DNA of 27,583 nucleotides from an uncultured Marmoricola sp. (GTDB taxonomy: Bacteria; Actinomycetota; Actinomycetes; Propionibacteriales; Nocardioidaceae). The stretch lies in contig NZ_CALTZE010000038.1 of the NCBI RefSeq assembly GCF_943913695.1, forward strand, positions 1 through 27,583, in the 5' to 3' direction. Under the pieces are notes generated by a model. It was given only the letters and a program-made list of their open reading frames with translations, searched no databases and had not been told where the DNA came from. Each line of letters begins with the position of its first letter. The first letter of the stretch is position 1. The position numbers and the translations under genes were made by a program. Positions 1 to 6,658 of the stretch are shown piece by piece.

Positions 1-1136
1 CCCGGCAGCAGCGCGAGCGGCAGGGCCACACCCCCGATCGCCGCCCCCACACGAGCGGCCGGTGGCACCCGCTCCAGCAGCTGTCCGACGCCCGCGCCGA
101 GGGCCAGGCTGAGCAGCGGCGCGCACAGCACGAGCAGCCGGGCGCCGTCGCGGAGCACCCCTCCCCCGGGCACCGACCCGGCGACGGCACCCACCAGACC
201 GGGCGCCAGCCAGGTCAGGCAGGCGCCCACCCAGCCGAGGGTCCAGCAGCCGACCAGCGTCCACCACGTCCGGTCGTCGACGAGCGCGCGCAGCCGACCG
301 AGGCCGTGGACGGCGAGCGCGACCAGCACCACGGCCGCCACCCACCCGAGCAGCCCGGCGCGCGAGGCCGGCACCACCTCGGAGTTCCAGATGCCGCCCA
401 GGGTCAGCGCCGCGAGCGGGGCCGGCACGGAGCCCTCGGCCTGCAGCCCGAAGCGCGCAGCCGCGCCCGGGTCGCTCAGCGCGCTGCCGGCGTGCAGCAG
501 CCCGGCCGCCAGCCAGGGCAGGTTGGCCACCAGGAGCACCGATGCGAGGAGCAGCCACGTGCGCAGCCGCCGGCCCCCCGTCGCCACCACCAGCAGCACG
601 GCCGTCACCAGGCCGGTGCTCGCGCTCAGGCTGCCCAGGGGCACCACCCACCACAGCGACACCGGCATCCGGGCCGTGCGCCGCCAGCGCGCGGCGAGGA
701 GCAGCAGCAAGGGCGCGACGGCGTACCCCAGCAGCAGCGGCCAGTGCCCGATCACCAGCCGCTCGACCACCAGGGGGTTCCACACGTACGCCGTCGCGGC
801 GACGAGCCGCGGCACCACGGCCTCGGGGGGCAGCAGCCGCACGACCCCGAGACCGCCGCCGACGAGCGCGCCGAGCAGGACCAGCTTCTGCAGGGCTGCT
901 CCGGGCACCACCTCGTCGAGCACCGCGACCACGGCGTCGGAGGGCACGGCGCGCGGCAGCCCGCTGCCGACGCCGATCGCGTCGCGCGTCAGGGAGAGGT
1001 CGGGCACCCAGACCATGTCGTAGCTGAGCACGTAGCCGGGCGCCAGCGCCGGCCCGAGCAGCAGCAGGGCCAGCACCAGCACCCAAGCGGTCTCCAGCGC
1101 CGTGCGCGCGCGTCGGTGCTCCGTCACGGGGGACAT
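1..1136 (-). CDS. Polytopic membrane protein, possible GT-C-type glycosyltransferase-like protein (3' end beyond the left edge)
   Basis: The frame is open from an ATG at 1136-1134 to the left edge, giving 378 codons without a stop. It encodes a very hydrophobic protein with about ten membrane segments. TM1 (about residues 15-35) is followed by an acidic first outside loop with YDMVWVPD (residues 39-46). Further in there is an aromatic NPLVVERLVIGHWPLLLGYA stretch. An acidic pair just after TM1 and a GHW/GYA motif recall actinobacterial hypothetical membrane proteins with a GT-C-like fold. That resemblance is from memory and weak. It is divergent from a polysaccharide flippase-like gene only 23 bp away, which fits a cell-surface glycan or glycolipid role by inference. 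No catalytic activity can be claimed. A GGGGG run lies a few bases upstream of the start as a possible weak ribosome site. The membrane protein call is secure; the function is not. Confidence 0.72.
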   Translation of the reverse strand, partial: MSPVTEHRRARTALETAWVLVLALLLLGPALAPGYVLSYDMVWVPDLSLTRDAIGVGSGLPRAVPSDAVVAVLDEVVPGAALQKLVLLGALVGGGLGVVRLLPPEAVVPRLVAATAYVWNPLVVERLVIGHWPLLLGYAVAPLLLLLAARWRRTARMPVSLWWVVPLGSLSASTGLVTAVLLVVATGGRRLRTWLLLASVLLVANLPWLAAGLLHAGSALSDPGAAARFGLQAEGSVPAPLAALTLGGIWNSEVVPASRAGLLGWVAAVVLVALAVHGLGRLRALVDDRTWWTLVGCWTLGWVGACLTWLAPGLVGAVAGSVPGGGVLRDGARLLVLCAPLLSLALGAGVGQLLERVPPAARVGAAIGGVALPLALLP

Positions 1137-1146
1137 CGTGCCCCCG

Positions 1147-1162
1147 TAGGCTCGCCGACGTG
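1147..1162 (+). promoter_or_regulatory. Leaderless promoter -10 (TAGGCT) placed 7 nt before the flippase GTG
   Basis: TAGGCT at 1147-1152 fits the actinobacterial TAnnnT -10 element. Exactly seven bases separate it from the GTG at 1160, so transcription would begin at or next to the start codon. No Shine-Dalgarno sequence lies upstream. No convincing -35 is seen. The same geometry recurs at polA, pdtaR and (with 8 nt) pyk. Confidence 0.55.
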
Positions 1163-2401
1163 GAGCAGCGCACGCCGTGGCACCAGACCGGCGCCATCAT
1201 GGCGGTCGCGATGGCGGTGATGAACGTCGCCACCTACGGCTACACGATGGTGGCCGCACGGCTGCTGGGTCCCGCCAGCTACAGCGCGTTCGCCGCCGTC
1301 ATGGGGCTGCTGCTCGTGCTCAGCGTGCTGCAGCTCGGGCTGCAGACCACCGGGGCGCGACGGGTGGCCGCGCAGCCCGACTCGGTGGCCGAGGTGGAGC
1401 GCGAGCTGCTGCGGGTCTCACTGGCCGTCTCGGCGGTGCTCGCGGTCGCCTGCCTGGTGCTGGCACCCGCGATCGACGACCTGCTGCGGCTCGGCAGCGT
1501 GCCGACGGCACTGCTCGTGGGGCTGACCGCGTTCCCGATGACCCTGATGGGCGCCCAGGCAGGCATCCTGCAGGGCGAGCGCCGGTGGCAGGCGCTCGCG
1601 GTGCTCTTCGTCTCCGCGGGCCTCTCCCGCCTGCTCGTCGGCACCGTGCTGCTGCTGTGGCGGCCCGAGGAGGCCGTCGCCGTGGCTGCGGTGATGGTGA
1701 GCTTCGTGGCGCCGGTGGTGGTGGGCTGGTGGGCGCTGCGACGCTCGGCCCCCGGTCGCGTCGAGGTCGACACCGGCCTCGACCACGGTGCCCGCAGCAT
1801 CCTGCGGGAGACCGGCCGCAACTCCCATGCCCTGCTCGCCTTCCTGGCCGTCTCCAACGCGGACGTCATCGTGGCCCGCGACGTGCTGGACGCCCACGAC
1901 GCGGGGCTCTATGCCGGCGGCCTGATCCTGGTCAAGGCGGTGCTGTTCCTGCCGCAGTTCGTGGTCATCGTGGCCTTCCCCTCGATGTCCGACGCCGACG
2001 TACGACGCCAGGCGCTGCACCGCAGCCTGGCCCTGGTCGTGGTGCTCGGAGGTCTCAGCGTGCTGGCCGCCTGGATCCTCAGCGGCGTGGCGCTGGTCTT
2101 CGTCGGGGGGCCGCAGTATGCCGAGATCCAGGGTCAGCTGTGGCTCTTCGCCATCCTCGGCACCGTGCTCTCGCTGCTGCAGCTGGTCGTGTACAGCGTC
2201 GTCGCGCGGCAGGCGCGCTTCTCGGTCTACGTGATCTGGGTGGCACTGGCAGCGCTGCTGGTCGCCAGCCGGGGCGTCGACGGGACCACCTCGCTGCTGC
2301 TCACCGTGCTGGCGGTCGACACGGTGCTGCTGGCTGCGCTGCTCGCGGTCAGCCTGCGGCGCCTGCGTAAGCCCGTCACCCCCGCGCAGCGCGTGGGCTA
2401 G
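1160..2401 (+). CDS. Polysaccharide (lipid-linked oligosaccharide) flippase-like membrane protein, MOP superfamily
   Basis: The protein is 413 residues with about twelve hydrophobic segments. Near the N-terminus is the pattern ARLLGPASYSAFAAVMG (about residues 33-49), typical of Wzx/MurJ-like oligosaccharide flippases of the MATE/MOP superfamily. Such proteins move lipid-linked sugars across the cytoplasmic membrane, which would suit the divergent GT-C-like neighbour. The GTG at 1160 is chosen because a -10 hexamer lies 7 nt upstream (leaderless). An internal ATG at 1199 would cut into TM1. The stop codon TAG (2399-2401) overlaps the complementary stop of polA by two bases, so the genes converge with no spacer. 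The actual substrate cannot be read from the sequence, and a plain 'membrane protein involved in polysaccharide export' is the safe wording. Confidence 0.8.
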   Translation: MEQRTPWHQTGAIMAVAMAVMNVATYGYTMVAARLLGPASYSAFAAVMGLLLVLSVLQLGLQTTGARRVAAQPDSVAEVERELLRVSLAVSAVLAVACLVLAPAIDDLLRLGSVPTALLVGLTAFPMTLMGAQAGILQGERRWQALAVLFVSAGLSRLLVGTVLLLWRPEEAVAVAAVMVSFVAPVVVGWWALRRSAPGRVEVDTGLDHGARSILRETGRNSHALLAFLAVSNADVIVARDVLDAHDAGLYAGGLILVKAVLFLPQFVVIVAFPSMSDADVRRQALHRSLALVVVLGGLSVLAAWILSGVALVFVGGPQYAEIQGQLWLFAILGTVLSLLQLVVYSVVARQARFSVYVIWVALAALLVASRGVDGTTSLLLTVLAVDTVLLAALLAVSLRRLRKPVTPAQRVG

Positions 2402-5085
2402 TGGGCCGCCTCGTGCCACGAGCGGCCGGTGCCGACCGACACGTCGAGCGGGACGGTGAGGTCGGCCGCGGAGCCCATCTCGGCGCGCACCAGTGCCTCG
2501 AGCGACTCCCGCTCCCCCGGCGCCACCTCGAGCACCAGCTCGTCGTGCACCTGCAGCAGCATCCGTGAGCCGAGGCCCTGCTCGCGCAGTGCCCGGTCGA
2601 CCCGCAGCATCGCGACCTTGATCAGGTCGGCCGCCGACCCCTGGATCGGGGCGTTGAGCGCCATCCGCTCGGCCATCTCGCGACGCTGCCGGTTGTCGCT
2701 GGTCAGGTCGGGCAGGTAGCGGCGGCGCCCGAAGACGGTCTCGGTGAAGCCGGAGCGGCGCGCCTCCTCCACCACCCCGGACAGGTAGTCGCGGACCCCG
2801 CCGAAGGTCTCGAAGTATTCGTCCATCAGCCCGCGCGCCTCACTGGTGTCGATGCGCAGCTGCTGGGAGAGACCGTAGGCGGACAGGCCGTAGGCCAGGC
2901 CGTAGTTCATCGCCTTGATCTTGGCCCGCATCTCGCCGGTGACCTCCCCCGGCTCGACGTCGAAGACCCGGGCTGCGGTCACCGAGTGGAAGTCGTGGCC
3001 GGAGCGGAACGCCTCGGTCAGGGCCGCGTCGGCGGAGAGGTGCGCCATGATGCGCATCTCGATCTGGGAGTAGTCGGCCGTCATCAGCGACTCGTAGCCC
3101 GCGCCGACGACGAACCCCTCCCGGATCCGGCGACCGGCCTCGGTGCGCACCGGGATGTTCTGCAGGTTGGGGTCGGTCGAGGAGAGCCGCCCCGTCGCGG
3201 CGATGGTCTGGTGGAAGGTGGTGTGGATGCGTCCGTCGCCGGCCACCGACTTCAGCAGTCCCTCGACGGTCTGGCGCAGCCGGATCTGGTCGCGGTGACG
3301 CAGCAGGTGCTCGAGGAAGGGGTTCTGCGTCTGCTCGAAGAGCGTGGCCAGGGCGTCGGCGTCGGTGGTGTAGCCGGTCTTGGTGCGCTTGGTCTTGGGC
3401 ATGCCGAGCTCCTCGAAGAGCACGACCTGCAGCTGCTTGGGCGAGCCGAGGTTGATCTCGCGGCCGATCACCTCGTAGGCGTCGTCGGCGGCTTGGCGCA
3501 CCGCCTCGCCGAATTCCGACTCCAGCCCCTCCAGGAAGTCGGTGTCGACCGCGATGCCCGTGCGCTCCAGACCGACGAGGACCTCGGCCAGCGGCAGCTC
3601 GATCTCGTCGAGCAGGCGGGTGCCGCCCCGGTCGGCGAGCTCGGCCTGCAGCACCTCGGCGAGGTCGAGCACCGCGCGCGCGTGCAGCATCGCCGACTCG
3701 GCGACCTCGTCGCCGGACTCGAAGAGGGCGTCCTGCTCGCTGGGGGCCTCCTGGCGCAGCTCGCGCTTGAGGTAGCGCAGCGTCAGGTCGGCCAGCGCGT
3801 AGGCCCGCTGGTCGGGAGCGACGAGGTAGGCCATCAGCGCGGTGTCGGTGGCCACGCCCCGCAGCGTCCAGCCGTGCGCGCCGAGGGCGAGCACCGGACC
3901 GTTGGTGTCGTGGACGACCTTGGGCCGCTCGGGGTCGGCGAGCCAGGCGGCGAGCGCGGCGTCGTCGTCGGGCGAGAGCGTGCTGGCCTCGGCGTAGGCC
4001 GCGGTGCCGTCGGCCTGGGCGAGGGCTAGGGCCTCGACGCTGCCGCTGCCGGCGCCCCAGGTGCCGCGCACGTGCAGACCCACGACCTCGGTGCCGAGCC
4101 CCTCCAGGTGGCCCGCGACCTCGCCGGGGGCGAGGGTGCGGCCGTCGAGGGCGAAGCCCTCCTCGACCTCCGGCTCCTCCTGCGGCGCCAGGGTGTCGAG
4201 GATGCGGGTGCGCAGCTCGCCGCGGAACTCCAGCACGTCGAGCAGCTCCAGTGCCGCCGCCCGGTCCCACTCCTGGCGGGCGAGGTCGGCCGGGACGACC
4301 TCGAGGGAGAGGTCGCGCACCAGGGCGTTGAGGCGCCGGTTGCGGATCACGTCGTCGAGGTGGGCGCGCAGGTTCTCCCCCGCCTTGCCCCCGACCTCCT
4401 CGGCGCGGGCCACCACGTTGTCGAGACCGTCGTAGGTCGCGATCCACTTGGCCGCGGTCTTGGGACCCACCCCCGGGATGCCGGGCAGGTTGTCGGAGTC
4501 CTCGCCCACCAGCGCGGCCAGCTCGGGGTAGCGGTGCGGGGGCACGCCGTACTTGGCCTCCACGGCCTCCGGCGTCATCCGGGCGAGCTCGGAGACCCCG
4601 CGCATCGGGTAGAGCACCGTGGAGTCGGGCGTCACCAGCTGCAGCGAGTCGCGGTCGCCGGTGAGGATGAGCACCTCGAAGCCGTCGGCGAGCCCCTGCG
4701 TGGACAGCGTCGCGATGATGTCGTCGGCCTCGTAGCCGGCGTGCTCGAGGTGGGTGATGCGGAAGGTGTCGAGGAGCTGTCGCAGCAGCGAGAGCTGGCT
4801 GCTGAACTCCTCGGGGGTCTTGTTGCGCTTGGCCTTGTAGTCGGCGTACTGCTCGAGGCGGAAGGTCTGCCGCGACTTGTCGAAGGCCACGGCCAGGTGC
4901 GTCGGCTGCTCGTCGCGCAGCACGTTGACCAGCATCGAGGTGAAGCCGTAGACGGCGTTGGTGTGCTGGCCCTCGGCGGTGGAGAAGTTCTCTACCGGGA
5001 GCGCGAAGAAGGCGCGGTAGGCCAGCGAGTGCCCGTCGAGGAGGAGCAGTCGGGGACGGGGCGGAGCAGCGGTTGCCTGGGCCAC
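2398..5085 (-). CDS. polA: DNA polymerase I
   Basis: PolA of 895 residues, the usual length. It fills Okazaki gaps and carries out repair synthesis. Domains in order: 5'-nuclease (about 10-300) with DGHSLAYRAFF, GYEADDIIATL and GDRDSLQL; a 3'-5' exonuclease-like domain (about 310-490) lacking the usual DxE and NxxxD catalytic motifs (the strand where they belong reads VVGLHVRG), so proofreading is predicted to be absent; and the polymerase domain (about 500-895) with motif A DYSQIEMR, the O-helix KAMNYGLAYG and motif C VHDELVLEV. The O-helix carries Tyr (Y728) where E. coli has Phe762. The start could be GTG 5109, but GTG 5085 sits 7 nt after TAGGGT and begins V/M-A-Q-A-T just before the conserved domain, so the shorter form is preferred. 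No ribosome-binding site is seen for either start. The gene is 32 bp downstream of the GNAT gene. Confidence 0.96.
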   Translation of the reverse strand: MAQATAAPPRPRLLLLDGHSLAYRAFFALPVENFSTAEGQHTNAVYGFTSMLVNVLRDEQPTHLAVAFDKSRQTFRLEQYADYKAKRNKTPEEFSSQLSLLRQLLDTFRITHLEHAGYEADDIIATLSTQGLADGFEVLILTGDRDSLQLVTPDSTVLYPMRGVSELARMTPEAVEAKYGVPPHRYPELAALVGEDSDNLPGIPGVGPKTAAKWIATYDGLDNVVARAEEVGGKAGENLRAHLDDVIRNRRLNALVRDLSLEVVPADLARQEWDRAAALELLDVLEFRGELRTRILDTLAPQEEPEVEEGFALDGRTLAPGEVAGHLEGLGTEVVGLHVRGTWGAGSGSVEALALAQADGTAAYAEASTLSPDDDAALAAWLADPERPKVVHDTNGPVLALGAHGWTLRGVATDTALMAYLVAPDQRAYALADLTLRYLKRELRQEAPSEQDALFESGDEVAESAMLHARAVLDLAEVLQAELADRGGTRLLDEIELPLAEVLVGLERTGIAVDTDFLEGLESEFGEAVRQAADDAYEVIGREINLGSPKQLQVVLFEELGMPKTKRTKTGYTTDADALATLFEQTQNPFLEHLLRHRDQIRLRQTVEGLLKSVAGDGRIHTTFHQTIAATGRLSSTDPNLQNIPVRTEAGRRIREGFVVGAGYESLMTADYSQIEMRIMAHLSADAALTEAFRSGHDFHSVTAARVFDVEPGEVTGEMRAKIKAMNYGLAYGLSAYGLSQQLRIDTSEARGLMDEYFETFGGVRDYLSGVVEEARRSGFTETVFGRRRYLPDLTSDNRQRREMAERMALNAPIQGSAADLIKVAMLRVDRALREQGLGSRMLLQVHDELVLEVAPGERESLEALVRAEMGSAADLTVPLDVSVGTGRSWHEAAH
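2404..2427. terminator. Hairpin at the flippase/polA convergent junction
   Basis: GGCCGC (2404-2409) plus TCGTG (2411-2415) pairs with CACGA (2417-2421) plus GCGGCC (2422-2427). That is 11 bp with one bulged C and a very tight loop that would open to about 5 nt. It lies three bases past the flippase stop, within the last codons of polA. There is no T tract, so an intrinsic terminator function for the + transcript is only suggested. Confidence 0.35.
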
Positions 5086-5098
5086 GCCAGCGACCCTA
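5083..5098 (-). promoter_or_regulatory. Leaderless promoter -10 (TAGGGT) deciding the polA start
   Basis: On the minus strand TAGGGT (5098-5093) is followed by 7 nt and then GTG (5085-5083). A transcript starting at that GTG would have no leader. CTGAGC at 5121-5116 is a poor -35 candidate at a 17-nt spacing. This places the polA start 24 bases downstream of the first in-frame GTG. Confidence 0.55.
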
Positions 5099-5117
5099 AC
5101 CCCCGGCACCGACAGGC

Positions 5118-5687
5118 TCAGCCGGCGCTCTGCCGACGCCGCGCGTGACGCCGGGCGGCCAGCACCTCGACGAGGTGGCGGTTGCCCGGGCGCGGGCTCG
5201 CGACCCGCTCGCTGGTCAGCCGCTTGCGCAGTGCCGCGGTGCTGGAGAGCCGCACCGTGGCGACTGTCGCCAGGCCCAGCCGGGCCAGGAAGCGGTTGTT
5301 CTCGCGGCCCCCGTCGGTGACGGCGGTGACCTGCGCGACGTCCTTCTCCTCAGCCCACGTGACGGCGGCGTCCATCAGCGCGTGGCCGTAGCCGTGGCGG
5401 CGGTGCTCCGGCAGCACGATCAGGTAGGAGGTGTGGACGGCGGGCTCCAGGGACAGCGGCGTGACCGGGCCGCGCTGCAGGTGGACCGCGGCGACCACGC
5501 GGCCGCCGTCCTCGGCCACGAGCAGTCGCTCGTCGGGGTTGACCTCGAGGTTGGCCAACGCGCGCTCCGCGTGACGCAGGGCGCGCTCGCCGGTCTCGGT
5601 GCTCGGCGCGACGCTGCACCAGAGCAGCAGCAGCTGCTCCGCATCGGCGGGTACGGCCTCGCGCACGAGCGGCGCCTGGCGCGCCAT
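5118..5687 (-). CDS. GNAT-family N-acetyltransferase
   Basis: The protein is 189 residues. The GNAT acetyl-CoA-binding motif A is visible as YLIVLPEHRRHGYGHALMDA (about residues 92-111), with the R/Q-x-x-G-x-G/A pyrophosphate loop in HRRHGYG. Next comes a segment ending ENNRFLARLGL (about 132-142), typical of the family's last core helix. These enzymes transfer acetyl from acetyl-CoA to an amine, but the substrate cannot be inferred. The start is the ATG at 5687 because AGGAGG lies 4 nt upstream. The frame stays open to 5759, but that extension has no such site. The C-terminal 30 residues are Arg/His-rich. It reads toward polA, 32 bp away, and polA appears to have its own promoter in the gap. 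Confidence 0.85.
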   Translation of the reverse strand: MARQAPLVREAVPADAEQLLLLWCSVAPSTETGERALRHAERALANLEVNPDERLLVAEDGGRVVAAVHLQRGPVTPLSLEPAVHTSYLIVLPEHRRHGYGHALMDAAVTWAEEKDVAQVTAVTDGGRENNRFLARLGLATVATVRLSSTAALRKRLTSERVASPRPGNRHLVEVLAARRHARRRQSAG

Positions 5688-5705
5688 GTGACCTCCTGGG
5701 TGGTC

Positions 5706-5724
5706 GTCCGCCAAGATGGCGGAC
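5706..5724. promoter_or_regulatory. Perfect inverted repeat between divergent GNAT and DUF554 genes (operator candidate)
   Basis: GTCCGCCA (5706-5713) and TGGCGGAC (5717-5724) form a perfect 8-bp inverted repeat with a 3-nt spacer. It lies in the 81-bp region between the two divergent starts, 19 bp upstream of the GNAT ATG. Its size and place fit a dimeric repressor site. No regulator is encoded next to it. Confidence 0.4.
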
Positions 5725-5768
5725 GGGCGACGGACGTGGCCCACTAGTTGCAGGCTCAAGGAGTCGGA

Positions 5769-6545
5769 TTGTTCCCGGGCATCGGCACGGCCGTCAACGT
5801 GACGACCGTCCTGGTCGGCACCACCCTCGGCGCGCTGGCCGGCGACCGGCTGCCCGAGCGCACCCGCACGGTCGTCACCGACGGGCTGGGGCTGGTGACC
5901 CTGCTCATCGCCGCCACCTCGGCCAGCGCCGTGCTCGAGCCGGCCCTCTCCGAGGCGGTGGGCGACGCGGCGCCGATGCTGATCGTGCTGGGCGCGGTGC
6001 TGCTCGGCGGCATCGTGGGGTCGCTGCTGCGGCTCGAGGACCGGCTCGAAGCGCTCGGTGGTGTGCTCCAGCGCCTGCTCGTACGCCGCACGCTCGCCGC
6101 GAGCGCCACGGCGACGGAGGAGGCGAGCCGGGCGCGGGTCCGCTTCATCCAGGGGTTCGTGGTCTCCTCGCTGGTCTTCTGCGTCGGACCCCTGACGATC
6201 CTCGGCTCCCTCGACGAGGGCCTGGGCAACGGCCCCGACCAGCTGCTGCTCAAGGCCGCCCTCGACGGCTTCGCCTCGATCGCCTTCGCCGCCGCCTTCG
6301 GCTGGGGCGTGGCAGCGTCGGTCCTCGCGCTGGTCGTGGTGCAGGGCGGTCTCACGCTGCTCGGTGCCGCGCTCGGCGACGTCGTGCCGGAGGCCCAGCT
6401 GGCCGCGGTCACGGCCACGGGCGGCCTGCTGCTGGTCGGCGTCGCGCTGCGGCTGCTCGACCTCAAGCAGGTCAAGGTCGCCGACCTGCTGCCCGCGCTC
6501 CTCGTGGCGCCGCTGCTGGTCTGGATCACTGCGGCGATTCGGTAA
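5769..6545 (+). CDS. DUF554-family membrane protein (YdfK-like)
   Basis: The protein is 258 residues, starting FPGIGTAVNVTTVLVGTTLG, the characteristic opening of DUF554 (YdfK family) proteins. About six to seven hydrophobic helices follow, with glycine-rich turns such as GAVLLGGIVGSLLRLEDRLE (about 77-96) and FCVGPLTILGSLDEGLG (about 138-154). Family members are uncharacterised integral membrane proteins, sometimes suggested to be transporters; no function should be assumed. TTG 5769 is chosen because AAGGAG (5758-5763) lies 5 nt upstream and because family members begin at this point. The in-frame TTG at 5748 lacks a ribosome site. The gene stands alone on the + strand, 110 bp ahead of livH and divergent from the GNAT gene. 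Confidence 0.88.
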   Translation: MFPGIGTAVNVTTVLVGTTLGALAGDRLPERTRTVVTDGLGLVTLLIAATSASAVLEPALSEAVGDAAPMLIVLGAVLLGGIVGSLLRLEDRLEALGGVLQRLLVRRTLAASATATEEASRARVRFIQGFVVSSLVFCVGPLTILGSLDEGLGNGPDQLLLKAALDGFASIAFAAAFGWGVAASVLALVVVQGGLTLLGAALGDVVPEAQLAAVTATGGLLLVGVALRLLDLKQVKVADLLPALLVAPLLVWITAAIR

Positions 6546-6597
6546 CGCCTCGGCAACTACGGGCTTCTCACTGGGTACCAGGGGCCCATCTATGGCC

Positions 6598-6658
6598 TAG
6601 AGTCCCCGACAGCCATTCCGCCCACCACCCTCGGGCGTCGAAACGGAGGAACACGTTG
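6598..6658 (+). promoter_or_regulatory. Candidate promoter and ribosome site for the liv operon
   Basis: TAGAGT (6598-6603) matches TAnnnT and would give a leader of about 45 nt. GGAGGA (6645-6650) sits 5 nt ahead of the TTG start at 6656 and decides that start. No clear -35 is visible. CTGG-GTA-CCAG (6571-6581) is a short inverted repeat just upstream of the -10 and could be an operator or chance. Confidence 0.4.

Noticed and set aside
306..1220. Open frames on the + strand (306-1220, 391-1023, 542-1027) opposite the left membrane protein.
   Set aside because: Their products are Arg/Pro/Gln/His-rich and have no membrane or enzyme pattern; the minus strand gives a clear polytopic membrane protein over the same region.
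6546..6655. Riboswitch or ANTAR-target RNA ahead of livH.
   Set aside because: The leader is only about 50 nt and I found no paired hexaloop hairpins or known aptamer core. Similarly I could not show an ANTAR target ahead of gltB or livK.
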